Source: CAZCEC01 sp964497615
GTDB taxonomy: Bacteria; Chloroflexota; Anaerolineae; Anaerolineales; UBA6663
NCBI GenBank assembly: GCA_964497615.1
Contig: CAZCEC010000130.1
Coordinates: forward strand, 1-7,160
DNA: 7,160 nucleotides
Reading direction: 5' to 3'
A program made the translations under genes and the position numbers. Shown here piece after piece: positions 1 to 5,736 of the stretch (position 1 is the first letter of the stretch; every line of letters begins with the position of its first letter). Under the pieces are notes generated by a model, which had not been told where the DNA came from, made no database searches, and saw only the letters and a program-made list of their open reading frames with translations.

Positions 1-9
1 ACTTGATGG

Positions 10-411
10 TCAGGCGTAGGCAGCCAGCGCCGCATCCACCGTGGGATATATCGACAAGTACATGTCCAGCCCGGTGTTCTTGAGCGCTTCCTCCGCCCGC
101 GGCATGGGGTTCACGAGCTTCAGGTGCGGGGAGACGTAGCTGCCGGCCCGCATCCCCTCCATCATGGAGGCTTCGCTTTCCTCGGGGTCATCGGTGCGGA
201 GCAGCAGGAAGACTTGGTGCAGGGCGCGCACACCGGCGCTGCTGATATAGCCGACCTGGCTGAGATCGAGGATCAGATTGCGCATGCCGCCCGTAAACGC
301 GGCCCGGGCCTGCGAAAGGAGCTCCGGCGAAGAGATAATGTCAATGTCGCCCTTGACGGCAAACACGGTGACAGGCACGCGGGCCTGTTCCTCATGCACG
401 GTGAGTTCCAT
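10..411 (-). CDS. STAS-domain protein, anti-sigma-factor-antagonist-like
   Basis: A 133-residue cytosolic protein with a STAS fold, the domain of SpoIIAA/RsbV anti-anti-sigma factors, which bind a partner kinase and are switched off by serine phosphorylation. The hallmark is LDLSQVGYISSAG at residues 48-60. S58, with S57 beside it, sits where the phosphorylated serine lies in the family. Typical STAS proteins are about 105-115 residues; the extra length is a charged, probably helical stretch at about 73-96, before the strand HLKLVNP (96-102). The start is supported by AGGAGG (plus-strand 421-426), 9 nt upstream. It lies 32 nt downstream of the ATP-grasp gene on the same strand, so the two are probably co-transcribed. 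It is a paralogue of the STAS gene at 2604-3014: both have RVPVTV at residues 11-16 and VGYxSSAG at 53-60. Its partner is not proven; the kinase at 2134 is the obvious candidate. Confidence 0.9.
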   Translation of the reverse strand: MELTVHEEQARVPVTVFAVKGDIDIISSPELLSQARAAFTGGMRNLILDLSQVGYISSAGVRALHQVFLLLRTDDPEESEASMMEGMRAGSYVSPHLKLVNPMPRAEEALKNTGLDMYLSIYPTVDAALAAYA

Positions 412-443
412 GGGCGGGATCCTCCTGGGCGCCAGCCAGTGAC

Positions 444-2000
444 CTAGGCTGGCAGGCTAAGCGCCTGGCGGGCCTCGGACCGGAGCACGTCCACGGCGCG
501 ACGATACAACTCGTCCGCCTCGGCGTGGGTATCACCGACGGCGGTCAGGCCCAGGTTGCCGTGGTCGGCGATGGCGGCGAGCATGTGCAGCACGATGCCT
601 TTTTGACGCGACATGTCGAAGTGCAGATTGTGGCGAGCGACGATGTCGAATAAGTCGTCGGGCGTGAAGGCGCGGAACTCGGTGGCGGCTTCGTGGTCGC
701 TGGCGACGAAGCACTTCTGCTCGCCGCGCGGGGTGGAGAAGGCGCCCGACTCGGGGTCGTACTTGCCGTCGGTGAGAAACTGCAGGGTCAGGAACGGGTG
801 GGTGGTGCCGCCCTTGCGCAGATTGATCTCGATGGCGTACGGGTCCCACTGGCCGTTGGCGGCGCGAACCACTACGAAGTCGAGCGCATAGCGGCCCAGC
901 ACGCCCTCACGGGCGAGACGCGCCCCCACCTTGGCCGCCTCGCGCGTAATGAGCGGGGCGTACTCGGTGTTGGCGGGAAACCGGCAGCCCAGGTAACTCT
1001 GGCCGCTGGGGCCGCCCAGCACCTGGTCGTGCGTGGAGAGGATCTCCACCTTGCCCAGGGGCGTGTTGCGCAACTGCACGCTGGGGCTGCGAAAATCGGT
1101 GCCCTGGATGCGTTCTTCGACCACGCCGCCGCGCTCGTTGAGCTTGGCAATGTAGGTGTCGTATTGCGCGCCCTGCAGCTCGAAGCGCATGTGCCGCAGG
1201 CGGTCGGCCAGGGCGTCGGCCTCGCCGGAAGAACCGGGTGGGGGCAGGTCTTCCAGGTCCACCAGGGCGTTGCCTTCGCCGGAGACGCCCTCGTTGAGTT
1301 TGATCAGGACCTGGCGGATGGCGGGCTTCTGGGAGCGCATGTCGGCGATGGCGGCGAGCACTTCGCGCGCGCTGGACAGATTTTCCATGCCCAGCGGGTG
1401 CGGCACGCCCTCCTCGGCGAAGATGCGGCGGCAGCCGCTCTTGGTGCCGAGCGGGAAGTATTTGGGATCGGCGCCGTACATGGGGATGCCCAGGCTGAGG
1501 GCTAGATCGCGCTCGAGGGTGGTGGTGTTATAGGGGACCAGGTGCGCCCGGTCCAGGTTCGGGATCAGGCTGCGGATGTGTTCAATGAGGCGCGGGCGCT
1601 CGAGGAGCTTGAGGCTGAGCGGGCGCGAGGAGGCATCCAGGGGCGCGACCAGGTGCAGGCGCTTGCGGGCGTGGCTGGCAATGACGCCGGGCAGGAGGTC
1701 AAGGTAGTAGTCCACGATGGCGGGGTTGATGGTCTGCGATGTGACGTAGATAACCCGCGCCCGCGGCTGGCGCAGGAGCAGCAGAAGGAAGAGGAAGCGC
1801 TCTTCGTAGGCCTGCAGCTCCGAGCTGGCAAACTCGGTGTCGATATTCATGGACGGCACGATGACGATGGATTGCTCGTCCTGATTGAAGGATTGAATGG
1901 ATTTCCACAAGGGCACCAGCTTGGCTTGCAACGCCTCGAATTGGGCGGCGGCGGCTTCGGGGGTCAGGCCCAGGTTGGGGTAGGGCAGGTCGTGGCTCAT
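444..2000 (-). CDS. PGM1-type ATP-grasp ligase
   Basis: A 518-residue protein resembling the ATP-grasp 'peptide ligase PGM1-related' family, named after the pheganomycin peptide ligase. Such enzymes activate a carboxylate as acyl-phosphate with ATP and couple it to an amine; the substrate here is unknown. The N-terminal pre-ATP-grasp part carries VPSMNID (48-54) and VTSQTINP (86-93). The ATP-grasp part has a candidate ATP-binding lysine at K187, IKLNEGVSGEGN (233-244), VEERIQG (294-300), and EINLRKGGTTHP (391-402), where E391 and N393 are the expected Mg-ATP ligands. A C-terminal domain follows (about 430-518). An upstream in-frame start would add 64 residues of low-complexity Arg/Cys-rich sequence covering the promoter region. 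I chose the ATG at 2000 because AAGGAG lies just before it and the family-like sequence begins there. The stop is TAG and a STAS gene follows. No peptide precursor or tailoring gene is nearby, so a natural-product role is unsupported. Confidence 0.88.
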   Translation of the reverse strand: MSHDLPYPNLGLTPEAAAAQFEALQAKLVPLWKSIQSFNQDEQSIVIVPSMNIDTEFASSELQAYEERFLFLLLLLRQPRARVIYVTSQTINPAIVDYYLDLLPGVIASHARKRLHLVAPLDASSRPLSLKLLERPRLIEHIRSLIPNLDRAHLVPYNTTTLERDLALSLGIPMYGADPKYFPLGTKSGCRRIFAEEGVPHPLGMENLSSAREVLAAIADMRSQKPAIRQVLIKLNEGVSGEGNALVDLEDLPPPGSSGEADALADRLRHMRFELQGAQYDTYIAKLNERGGVVEERIQGTDFRSPSVQLRNTPLGKVEILSTHDQVLGGPSGQSYLGCRFPANTEYAPLITREAAKVGARLAREGVLGRYALDFVVVRAANGQWDPYAIEINLRKGGTTHPFLTLQFLTDGKYDPESGAFSTPRGEQKCFVASDHEAATEFRAFTPDDLFDIVARHNLHFDMSRQKGIVLHMLAAIADHGNLGLTAVGDTHAEADELYRRAVDVLRSEARQALSLPA

Positions 2001-2004
2001 AAGT

Positions 2005-2010
2005 CTCCTT
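2005..2010 (-). promoter_or_regulatory. Shine-Dalgarno site fixing the ATP-grasp start
   Basis: The minus strand reads AAGGAG, then 4 nt, then ATG at 2000. This decides the ATP-grasp start against the longer in-frame alternative at 2192. The spacer is slightly short. Confidence 0.75.
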
Positions 2011-2045
2011 GACAGTGAAGCGCCGCAACGGCCAGCGCGGCGACG

Positions 2046-2074
2046 ATTGTAGCGAATCCTGCATTTCGGCACAA
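2046..2074 (-). promoter_or_regulatory. Sigma-70-type promoter for ATP-grasp/STAS arm
   Basis: On the minus strand a TTGTGC -35-like hexamer (2069-2074) is followed by exactly 17 nt and a TACAAT -10 hexamer (2046-2051). The -10 matches TATAAT at five of six positions; the -35 matches TTGACA weakly. A start of transcription near 2039 would leave an untranslated leader of about 40 nt before the ATG at 2000. The element is predicted from sequence only. Confidence 0.6.
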
Positions 2075-2086
2075 ATGCCGTACAAT
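2058..2086 (+). promoter_or_regulatory. Possible promoter for kinase/STAS arm
   Basis: A TACAAT -10 hexamer at 2081-2086 mirrors the minus-strand one at 2046-2051. The -35 position at 17-nt spacing (2058-2063, CCTGCA) is a poor match, so this promoter may be weak or activator-dependent. Transcription from about 2093 would give a leader of about 40 nt before the ATG at 2134, similar to the opposite arm. Confidence 0.45.
2067..2080. promoter_or_regulatory. Inverted repeat between divergent promoters
   Basis: CGGCA and TGCCG form a perfect 5-bp inverted repeat around CAAA. It overlaps the -35 region of the minus-strand promoter and abuts the plus-strand -10 hexamer, so a protein bound here could affect both arms. 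The arms are short, so chance is possible. Confidence 0.35.
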
Positions 2087-2133
2087 GCTGCCGCAGGCGG
2101 GAATTCGGCGGGAGGCGGCAGTGAGGATGGCGC

Positions 2134-2607
2134 ATGGGTGAATCGGCAGGACCAGACAGGTACAAATTGGCGGAGAGCCGGCTCATTATCACGGCGCACG
2201 TGCGCTATCTGGTGGTGGTGCGGCGGTTCGTGCAGGAAGCTGCCGAGGGCCTGGGCGCGGCCCGGCGCGTGGTTGATGACTTGATTCAGGCGGTGGATGA
2301 GTTGTCGGCCAACATCATTTTGCATGGGTATGGCGGCGGACCGGGGGAGATCGAGATCGCGGTGCGGCCAGAGGGCGCAGGCCTGGCGGTGGTGCTGCGC
2401 GACAGGGCGCCAGTGTTTGATCCGACGACCGCAGGCGAGCCGAACCTCGACGCGCCGCTAGAGGAGCGGCAGGTGGGCGGGCTGGGCATCTTTTTGAGCC
2501 GCAAGCTGACCGACGAGCTGCGGCATCGGGCGCTGCCGGAGGGCGGCAATGAACTGACCCTGGTGAAGCGTGACCTGGGCATGAGCGGGCAAGGAGGCTT
2601 GGCATGA
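2134..2607 (+). CDS. RsbW/SpoIIAB-like serine kinase (HATPase_c)
   Basis: A 157-residue protein of the GHKL/HATPase_c anti-sigma-factor kinase type, whose members bind a sigma factor or other target and phosphorylate a STAS antagonist on serine. The N box is AVDELSANIILHGY (53-66), with catalytic E56 and Mg-binding N60. The G1 box is DRAPVFDP (90-97); the usual glycine after the aspartate (DxG) is alanine here. The G2 box is GGLGIFL (115-121). The closing strand GGNELTLVKR (137-146) is typical of the family. No transmembrane segment is seen. A GAGG (2123-2126), 7 nt before the ATG, supports the start. Its TGA overlaps the ATG of the next STAS gene by 4 nt, suggesting translational coupling and a stable pair with that protein. 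No sigma factor is adjacent, so the output could be a sigma factor elsewhere or a different target. Confidence 0.88.
   Translation: MGESAGPDRYKLAESRLIITAHVRYLVVVRRFVQEAAEGLGAARRVVDDLIQAVDELSANIILHGYGGGPGEIEIAVRPEGAGLAVVLRDRAPVFDPTTAGEPNLDAPLEERQVGGLGIFLSRKLTDELRHRALPEGGNELTLVKRDLGMSGQGGLA
2591..2597 (+). promoter_or_regulatory. Strong ribosome binding site for plus-strand STAS gene
   Basis: A full AAGGAGG inside the 3' end of the kinase gene, 6 nt before the ATG at 2604. It is the best Shine-Dalgarno match in the window, so the STAS protein is probably made at least as strongly as the kinase. Confidence 0.8.
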
Positions 2608-3014
2608 AGGTGAGCGTGGAAACCGAGCAGGGGCGGGTACCGGTGACGGTGTTGAAAGTGGCAGGGGACGTGGACGCCTCCAACTATCGGGAACTCGTCG
2701 CGGCGGCGCGCGAGCAATATGCCGCCGGGGCGCGGCACTTCCTGCTGGACCTGGGCGAAGTGGGCTACGTCAGCAGTGCGGGCCTGGTGGCGCTGCACAG
2801 CATCGGCGTGCTGGTGCGCGGCCAGCAGCCGCCCGACCCGGAGGCCGGCTGGCAGGCCTTTCGCACGATGGGCCGCGATGTGGAGGCGGGAATGCAGCAG
2901 GGCGTGAAGCTGCTCAATCCTCAGCCTTCAGTGGCGCGGGTGCTCGATACGTCTGGAATGGTGCAGTTCTTTGAAATCTTCACCGACCGCGCCGAGGCCG
3001 TAAAGGGCTTCTGA
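2604..3014 (+). CDS. STAS-domain protein paired with the kinase
   Basis: A 136-residue STAS protein, the probable phosphorylation substrate and antagonist partner of the kinase encoded directly upstream. The hallmark LDLGEVGYVSSAG spans 48-60, with S58 (and S57) as the candidate phospho-serine. As in its paralogue at 10-411, a segment of about 25 residues (about 74-98, containing a Trp and an Arg/Glu-rich helix) is inserted before the strand GVKLLNP (100-106), making both proteins longer than classical SpoIIAA/RsbV. Residues 1-60 of the two paralogues align without gaps. The ATG overlaps the kinase stop. Its own stop lies only 7 nt from the convergent SDR gene, with no visible terminator between them. 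Confidence 0.9.
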   Translation: MKVSVETEQGRVPVTVLKVAGDVDASNYRELVAAAREQYAAGARHFLLDLGEVGYVSSAGLVALHSIGVLVRGQQPPDPEAGWQAFRTMGRDVEAGMQQGVKLLNPQPSVARVLDTSGMVQFFEIFTDRAEAVKGF

Positions 3015-3021
3015 GGGCCGG

Positions 3022-4320
3022 TCACTCGATCAACGCGGCGAGCGTGTCTCTCAGGCCGGTGATAACTTGAAGCCGGTCCTGCGACGTGCGAGCGGCCTGG
3101 GCCAGGGTCTGTTCGTCCTTGGTGAAGCGCGCCATTTCGGCGGGCACACCAGCGTAGTAGCCGGCCAACTGCTCGAATGCGACGAGCAACTGCTGTACCT
3201 CGGGCGCGCCGATTGCGGCTGGCAGGCCGTCCGATGATTGGGCCCGGCGCAAGGTTTCGGCCAGGCGCGTGAGCGCGGCGGGCCAATCCTGGAGGCGCCG
3301 GCCGGACTTGCTCTTGAAGCCGCTGCGGGCCAAGGGCCGCACAAAAACCGGCAGCCGGTCAAAATCAGCCTGGGTTTCACTCAAAATGCCTTGCAGGGCG
3401 GGCAACTGCTCAAGCGCGCGCGCCAGGGCCTGGGACTGGCTGGGCGCGGGTGGGGCGGCCCTTTCGTCCTTGGACACGGTGGGGGCGGGCGCGGCGGGCG
3501 CGGGAATGACGCCGGCGCGCTCCAGGACGGCATAGCCATTGACCGTCTCGCCCTGGTAGTCGCCGGCATAGCGGACGACCACAAGGGCTGTGGCCGCGGC
3601 GGCATGGGCGGCCGGCATGAGACCGGCATAGGCGGGGTGAAGAGACACGCCGAGGAACTGCTCTGGTGTCATTCCCAGGCGAGGCGCCAGGCCGCTGGCG
3701 GCGGANNNNNNNNNNNNNNNNNNNNNNNNNNNNNNNNNNNTGCCGGGCGCGAAGGCAATGGCGCGCAGACCCCGACTGCCAAACTCGGCGGCGAGGGATT
3801 GGGTGAAGCCCACCAGACCCTGCTTGGAAGCGATGTAGGCCGCCATGCCGGGCATGGCTTCGGCGGAGATCATGTTGATGACGACGCCGCGCCCCCGTGC
3901 GAGCATGCCAGGCAGACAGCCGCGCACCGTAAGAAATGCGCCGCGCAGGTTCACGGCCATGACGCGATCCCACTCCGCAGCCGACATTTCGGTGAGGGTG
4001 GTGACGGGTTCGAGCGCGGCGTTGTTGATGAGCACGGTCACGGGGCCAAACGCGGCAGCCGTCCGCGCCAGCATGTCCGCGACCTGGGCCTCGGCGGACA
4101 CATCGGCCTGGCAGAAGAGCGCCTGGCCGCCGCTGCCCTGAATTGACGCGGCGGTGGCGGCGCCGGTCTCGGCGATCTCACCTACGGTAACGGTAGCGCC
4201 CAGATGGGCCAGGAGGCGGGCGACCTCGCGGCCAATGCCCTGGCCGGCGCCTGTGACCAGGGCGACCTCGCCCGCCAGGGCGTTGCGGGACAGACCTGCG
4301 GTTTCGAGCTCAAGTTCCAT
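3022..4320 (-). CDS. SDR oxidoreductase with extra helical C-terminal domain
   Basis: A 432-residue protein whose first 270 residues are a classical short-chain dehydrogenase: TGAGQGIG cofactor loop (23-30), NNAA (99-102), N124 in AVNLRGAF, YIASK with Y162 and K166, and APG (191-193). S152 is the likely catalytic serine; it lies 10 residues before Y162 rather than the usual 13, implying a short loop. E48 at the end of strand 2 favours NAD over NADP. A Pro/Ala-rich linker (271-295) leads to about 135 predominantly helical residues that I do not recognise. Twelve residues (194-205) are unknown because of Ns; the first unknown codon begins with A, compatible with the common PGM. The ATG at 4320 was chosen because GGAGG lies 5 nt upstream; a GTG at 4332 would start inside that site. 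The gene is last in the paa-direction series, 88 nt after paaD. Its substrate is unknown. Confidence 0.85.
   Translation of the reverse strand: MELELETAGLSRNALAGEVALVTGAGQGIGREVARLLAHLGATVTVGEIAETGAATAASIQGSGGQALFCQADVSAEAQVADMLARTAAAFGPVTVLINNAALEPVTTLTEMSAAEWDRVMAVNLRGAFLTVRGCLPGMLARGRGVVINMISAEAMPGMAAYIASKQGLVGFTQSLAAEFGSRGLRAIAFAPGXXXXXXXXXXXXSAASGLAPRLGMTPEQFLGVSLHPAYAGLMPAAHAAAATALVVVRYAGDYQGETVNGYAVLERAGVIPAPAAPAPTVSKDERAAPPAPSQSQALARALEQLPALQGILSETQADFDRLPVFVRPLARSGFKSKSGRRLQDWPAALTRLAETLRRAQSSDGLPAAIGAPEVQQLLVAFEQLAGYYAGVPAEMARFTKDEQTLAQAARTSQDRLQVITGLRDTLAALIE
3706..3740. other. Run of 35 unknown bases inside the SDR gene
   Basis: Bases 3706-3740 are all N. With this length both flanks stay in one reading frame and both belong to the same SDR, so the length is probably right. 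The hidden residues follow the conserved PG and cover the loop that usually closes over the substrate. Confidence 0.95.
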
Positions 4321-4325
4321 GCGGT

Positions 4326-4330
4326 CCTCC
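4326..4330 (-). promoter_or_regulatory. Shine-Dalgarno site fixing the SDR start
   Basis: The minus strand reads GGAGG, 5 nt before the ATG at 4320. It is the only good ribosome binding site at a start in the paa part of the window. Confidence 0.75.
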
Positions 4331-4408
4331 ACACAGGTTTACGCGGGTGCGGGGGCGATGGTTGCGGTGTGCTGGGACCAGGGCGCCGCCAAGGGGAGCG
4401 GCAGCGGG

Positions 4409-4888
4409 CTAGAGGGGCTTGAATTGCTCGAAGGGCTGGCGGCAGGTGTTGCAGACGTAGATGGCGCGGCACAGCGTGGGGCCGAAGCTGTTCTTGAGGG
4501 TGGTGTCGGTGGAGTCGCAGTAGGGGCAGGCGGCGTCTTCGGCCAGAATGACCTGGATCAGGCCGCCGTGACAGGGGGGCGGGGCGAGGCCAAATGCCTT
4601 CAGCTTGGCGCGGCCAGCGTCAGAGATGAAGTCGGTGGTCCAGGGCGGGGAGAGGACGAGACGGACTTCCACGGGGCTCGCCCCGAGGGCGCGGAGGCGG
4701 TCATCGATGGCGGCCCGCATCACCTCCAGGGCGGGGCAGCCGGCGAAGGTGGGGGCGAAGTCCACGGCGACGGCATCGCCTGTGACGTGGACGCTGCGGA
4801 TGACGCCCAGCTCGACCACGGAGAGGACGGGTATCTCAGGGTCTTTGACGTCTTCGAGGGCGCGGAGGACGGTTTCAGGATCAAGCAT
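4409..4888 (-). CDS. paaD: PaaD, phenylacetyl-CoA epoxidase maturation factor
   Basis: A 159-residue PaaD, close to the usual length of about 165. PaaD is needed for an active phenylacetyl-CoA epoxidase and is thought to act in metal or Fe-S centre maturation. The N-terminal MIP18/DUF59-type domain shows VKDPEIPVLSVVELG (14-28), the conserved GCPA with C51 (50-53), and PPWTTDFISDAGR (81-93), all typical of PaaD. The C-terminal zinc-ribbon-like part has CPYC (121-124) and CNTC (146-149), with C140 between. The ATG at 4888 is the only normal start after an in-frame TGA, but no Shine-Dalgarno lies before it. It follows paaC by 86 nt, and a short ORF in that gap overlaps its start by 8 nt, which could couple translation. 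The next gene is an SDR rather than paaE. Confidence 0.93.
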   Translation of the reverse strand: MLDPETVLRALEDVKDPEIPVLSVVELGVIRSVHVTGDAVAVDFAPTFAGCPALEVMRAAIDDRLRALGASPVEVRLVLSPPWTTDFISDAGRAKLKAFGLAPPPCHGGLIQVILAEDAACPYCDSTDTTLKNSFGPTLCRAIYVCNTCRQPFEQFKPL

Positions 4889-4988
4889 GCTGGAGGGTGT
4901 GCTGTGCGCAGCGCGCCAGTCGCAGGGGCACTTCAGCCGGCGTCAACGGATGCAGCAACAGACCCGCAAACAGGCTACCAGAGCACAT
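4881..4988 (-). CDS. Possible 35-residue ORF bridging paaC and paaD
   Basis: An ATG at 4988 overlaps the paaC stop by 14 nt, and the ORF's TGA (4881-4883) overlaps the paaD ATG by 8 nt, so it fills the whole junction. The predicted peptide has a hydrophobic LFAGLLLHPL stretch near its N-terminus and a basic second half; I recognise no family. There is no clear Shine-Dalgarno (only GAAG nearby). It could be a small coupling peptide that delivers ribosomes to the otherwise poorly initiated paaD, or just an open frame in GC-rich DNA. PaaC ends at its normal family C-terminus, so this is not a frameshifted tail of PaaC. Confidence 0.25.
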   Translation of the reverse strand: MCSGSLFAGLLLHPLTPAEVPLRLARCAQHTLQHA

Positions 4989-5736
4989 CTTGGTCTTCAA
5001 GGCGGGCGACGCATTGCATCTCGTCCAGCAGGCTGGCCAGATGCGGCGTGTGGGTGGCGCGGCTAGAATGCTCAGGGCTGCTGGTGAGCGGGATGGTCAG
5101 GCCGCAGCCGGCGAGGAAGGGACTGGCCAGGTCCGCCCAGGCGCGCGCCAGTACCGGCGGGGAGGGGACAACTCCGGGGGCGTCCGGCCAGGGATCGGAT
5201 TCGGGCGGCGGCGCGAACAACTGAGCGGTGTAGGGCCAGAGGGCGTCCAGGGCGGACTGGGTGCGGCGATGGCTCTCGGCGGTGCCAAGGGCGAGGCGTT
5301 TGATCCAGGCCTGCGTGTGGCGGAGGTGATAGATTTCCTCAGTGCGTATCTTGTGGGCGGTCTCGGCGAGGGGGACGAAGGCGCTCTCTGCGAGCAGGGC
5401 CAGGCGGACGGCTTCAAGGGCGTCGAACAGATACTGGCGGAGCATGGAGAAGGCCCAATCGCCCTTGGGCAGTTCTACCATTTGGGCGCAGCGGTAATCG
5501 GCAGCGGCACGAAAGAAGACCAGTTGGTCGGCGGATTGGCCGGTGAGCGTTTCGACGAGACGGTACCACAGGGCGGCGTGGCCCAATTCGTCCTGGGCAA
5601 GGTTGGCAAAGGCAATGTCCTCTTCCAGGATCGGGGCGTGGCCGCACCACTCGGAGTTGCGGTGGCCGAGGATGAGCTCGTCGTCAGCGAGGGCAAGGAG
5701 GTAAGCGGCTAACTGGTCAACTGGCAAATGGGTCAA
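4975..5736 (-). CDS. paaC: PaaC, ferritin-like subunit of phenylacetyl-CoA epoxidase
   Basis: A 253-residue PaaC, near the usual 248. PaaC pairs with PaaA in the epoxidase that makes ring-1,2-epoxyphenylacetyl-CoA. Family landmarks are SEWCGHAP (28-35), YHLRHTQAWIKRL (136-148) and the end HLASLLDEMQCV...VLW, matching the known PaaC C-terminus. Unlike my recollection of E. coli PaaC, where PaaC is structural, this one shows a full ferritin-like ligand set: E20, E50-x-x-H53, D105 and E134-x-x-H137. The start is problematic. The best in-frame candidates are TTG at 5736 or TTG at 5727; the latter gives MPVDQLAAY, closer to the family N-terminus. An in-frame TGA lies 18 nt upstream of 5736, and no Shine-Dalgarno is seen. 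The first ten codons lie in an 8-nt repeat array. Confidence 0.93.
   Translation of the reverse strand: MTHLPVDQLAAYLLALADDELILGHRNSEWCGHAPILEEDIAFANLAQDELGHAALWYRLVETLTGQSADQLVFFRAAADYRCAQMVELPKGDWAFSMLRQYLFDALEAVRLALLAESAFVPLAETAHKIRTEEIYHLRHTQAWIKRLALGTAESHRRTQSALDALWPYTAQLFAPPPESDPWPDAPGVVPSPPVLARAWADLASPFLAGCGLTIPLTSSPEHSSRATHTPHLASLLDEMQCVARLEDQDVLW

Noticed and set aside
693..1505. Long plus-strand open frame (270 codons) opposite the ATP-grasp gene
   Set aside because: It lies antisense to a gene with clear motifs. Its Ala/Gly/Val-rich translation matches no family. Long antisense frames are common in GC-rich DNA.
2009..2014. Perfect TTGACA (-35 consensus) on the plus strand near the ATP-grasp start
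   Set aside because: No -10-like hexamer lies 16-18 nt downstream. The bases are part of the minus-strand Shine-Dalgarno region.
2001..2192. 64-residue N-terminal extension of the ATP-grasp protein
   Set aside because: It is Arg/Cys/Pro-rich, crosses the predicted promoter, and is bypassed by a good Shine-Dalgarno and ATG at 2000.
3000..3060. Bidirectional terminator between the convergent genes
   Set aside because: I found no convincing GC-rich stem followed by a T-run on either strand.
3238..4146. Plus-strand open frame of 302 codons opposite the SDR
   Set aside because: It is Gly/Ala/Arg-rich and antisense to the SDR Rossmann fold. It has no recognisable motif and also passes through the Ns.
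4313..4408. Open frame continuing 32 codons past the paaD stop to a TGA just inside the SDR start
   Set aside because: PaaD ends at its normal family length, and the Pro/Arg-rich continuation resembles nothing. A chance open frame is more likely than stop readthrough.
4154..5224. Plus-strand open frame of 356 codons across the SDR start, paaD and part of paaC
   Set aside because: It runs antisense through three well-supported genes and their gaps, and its composition is low-complexity.
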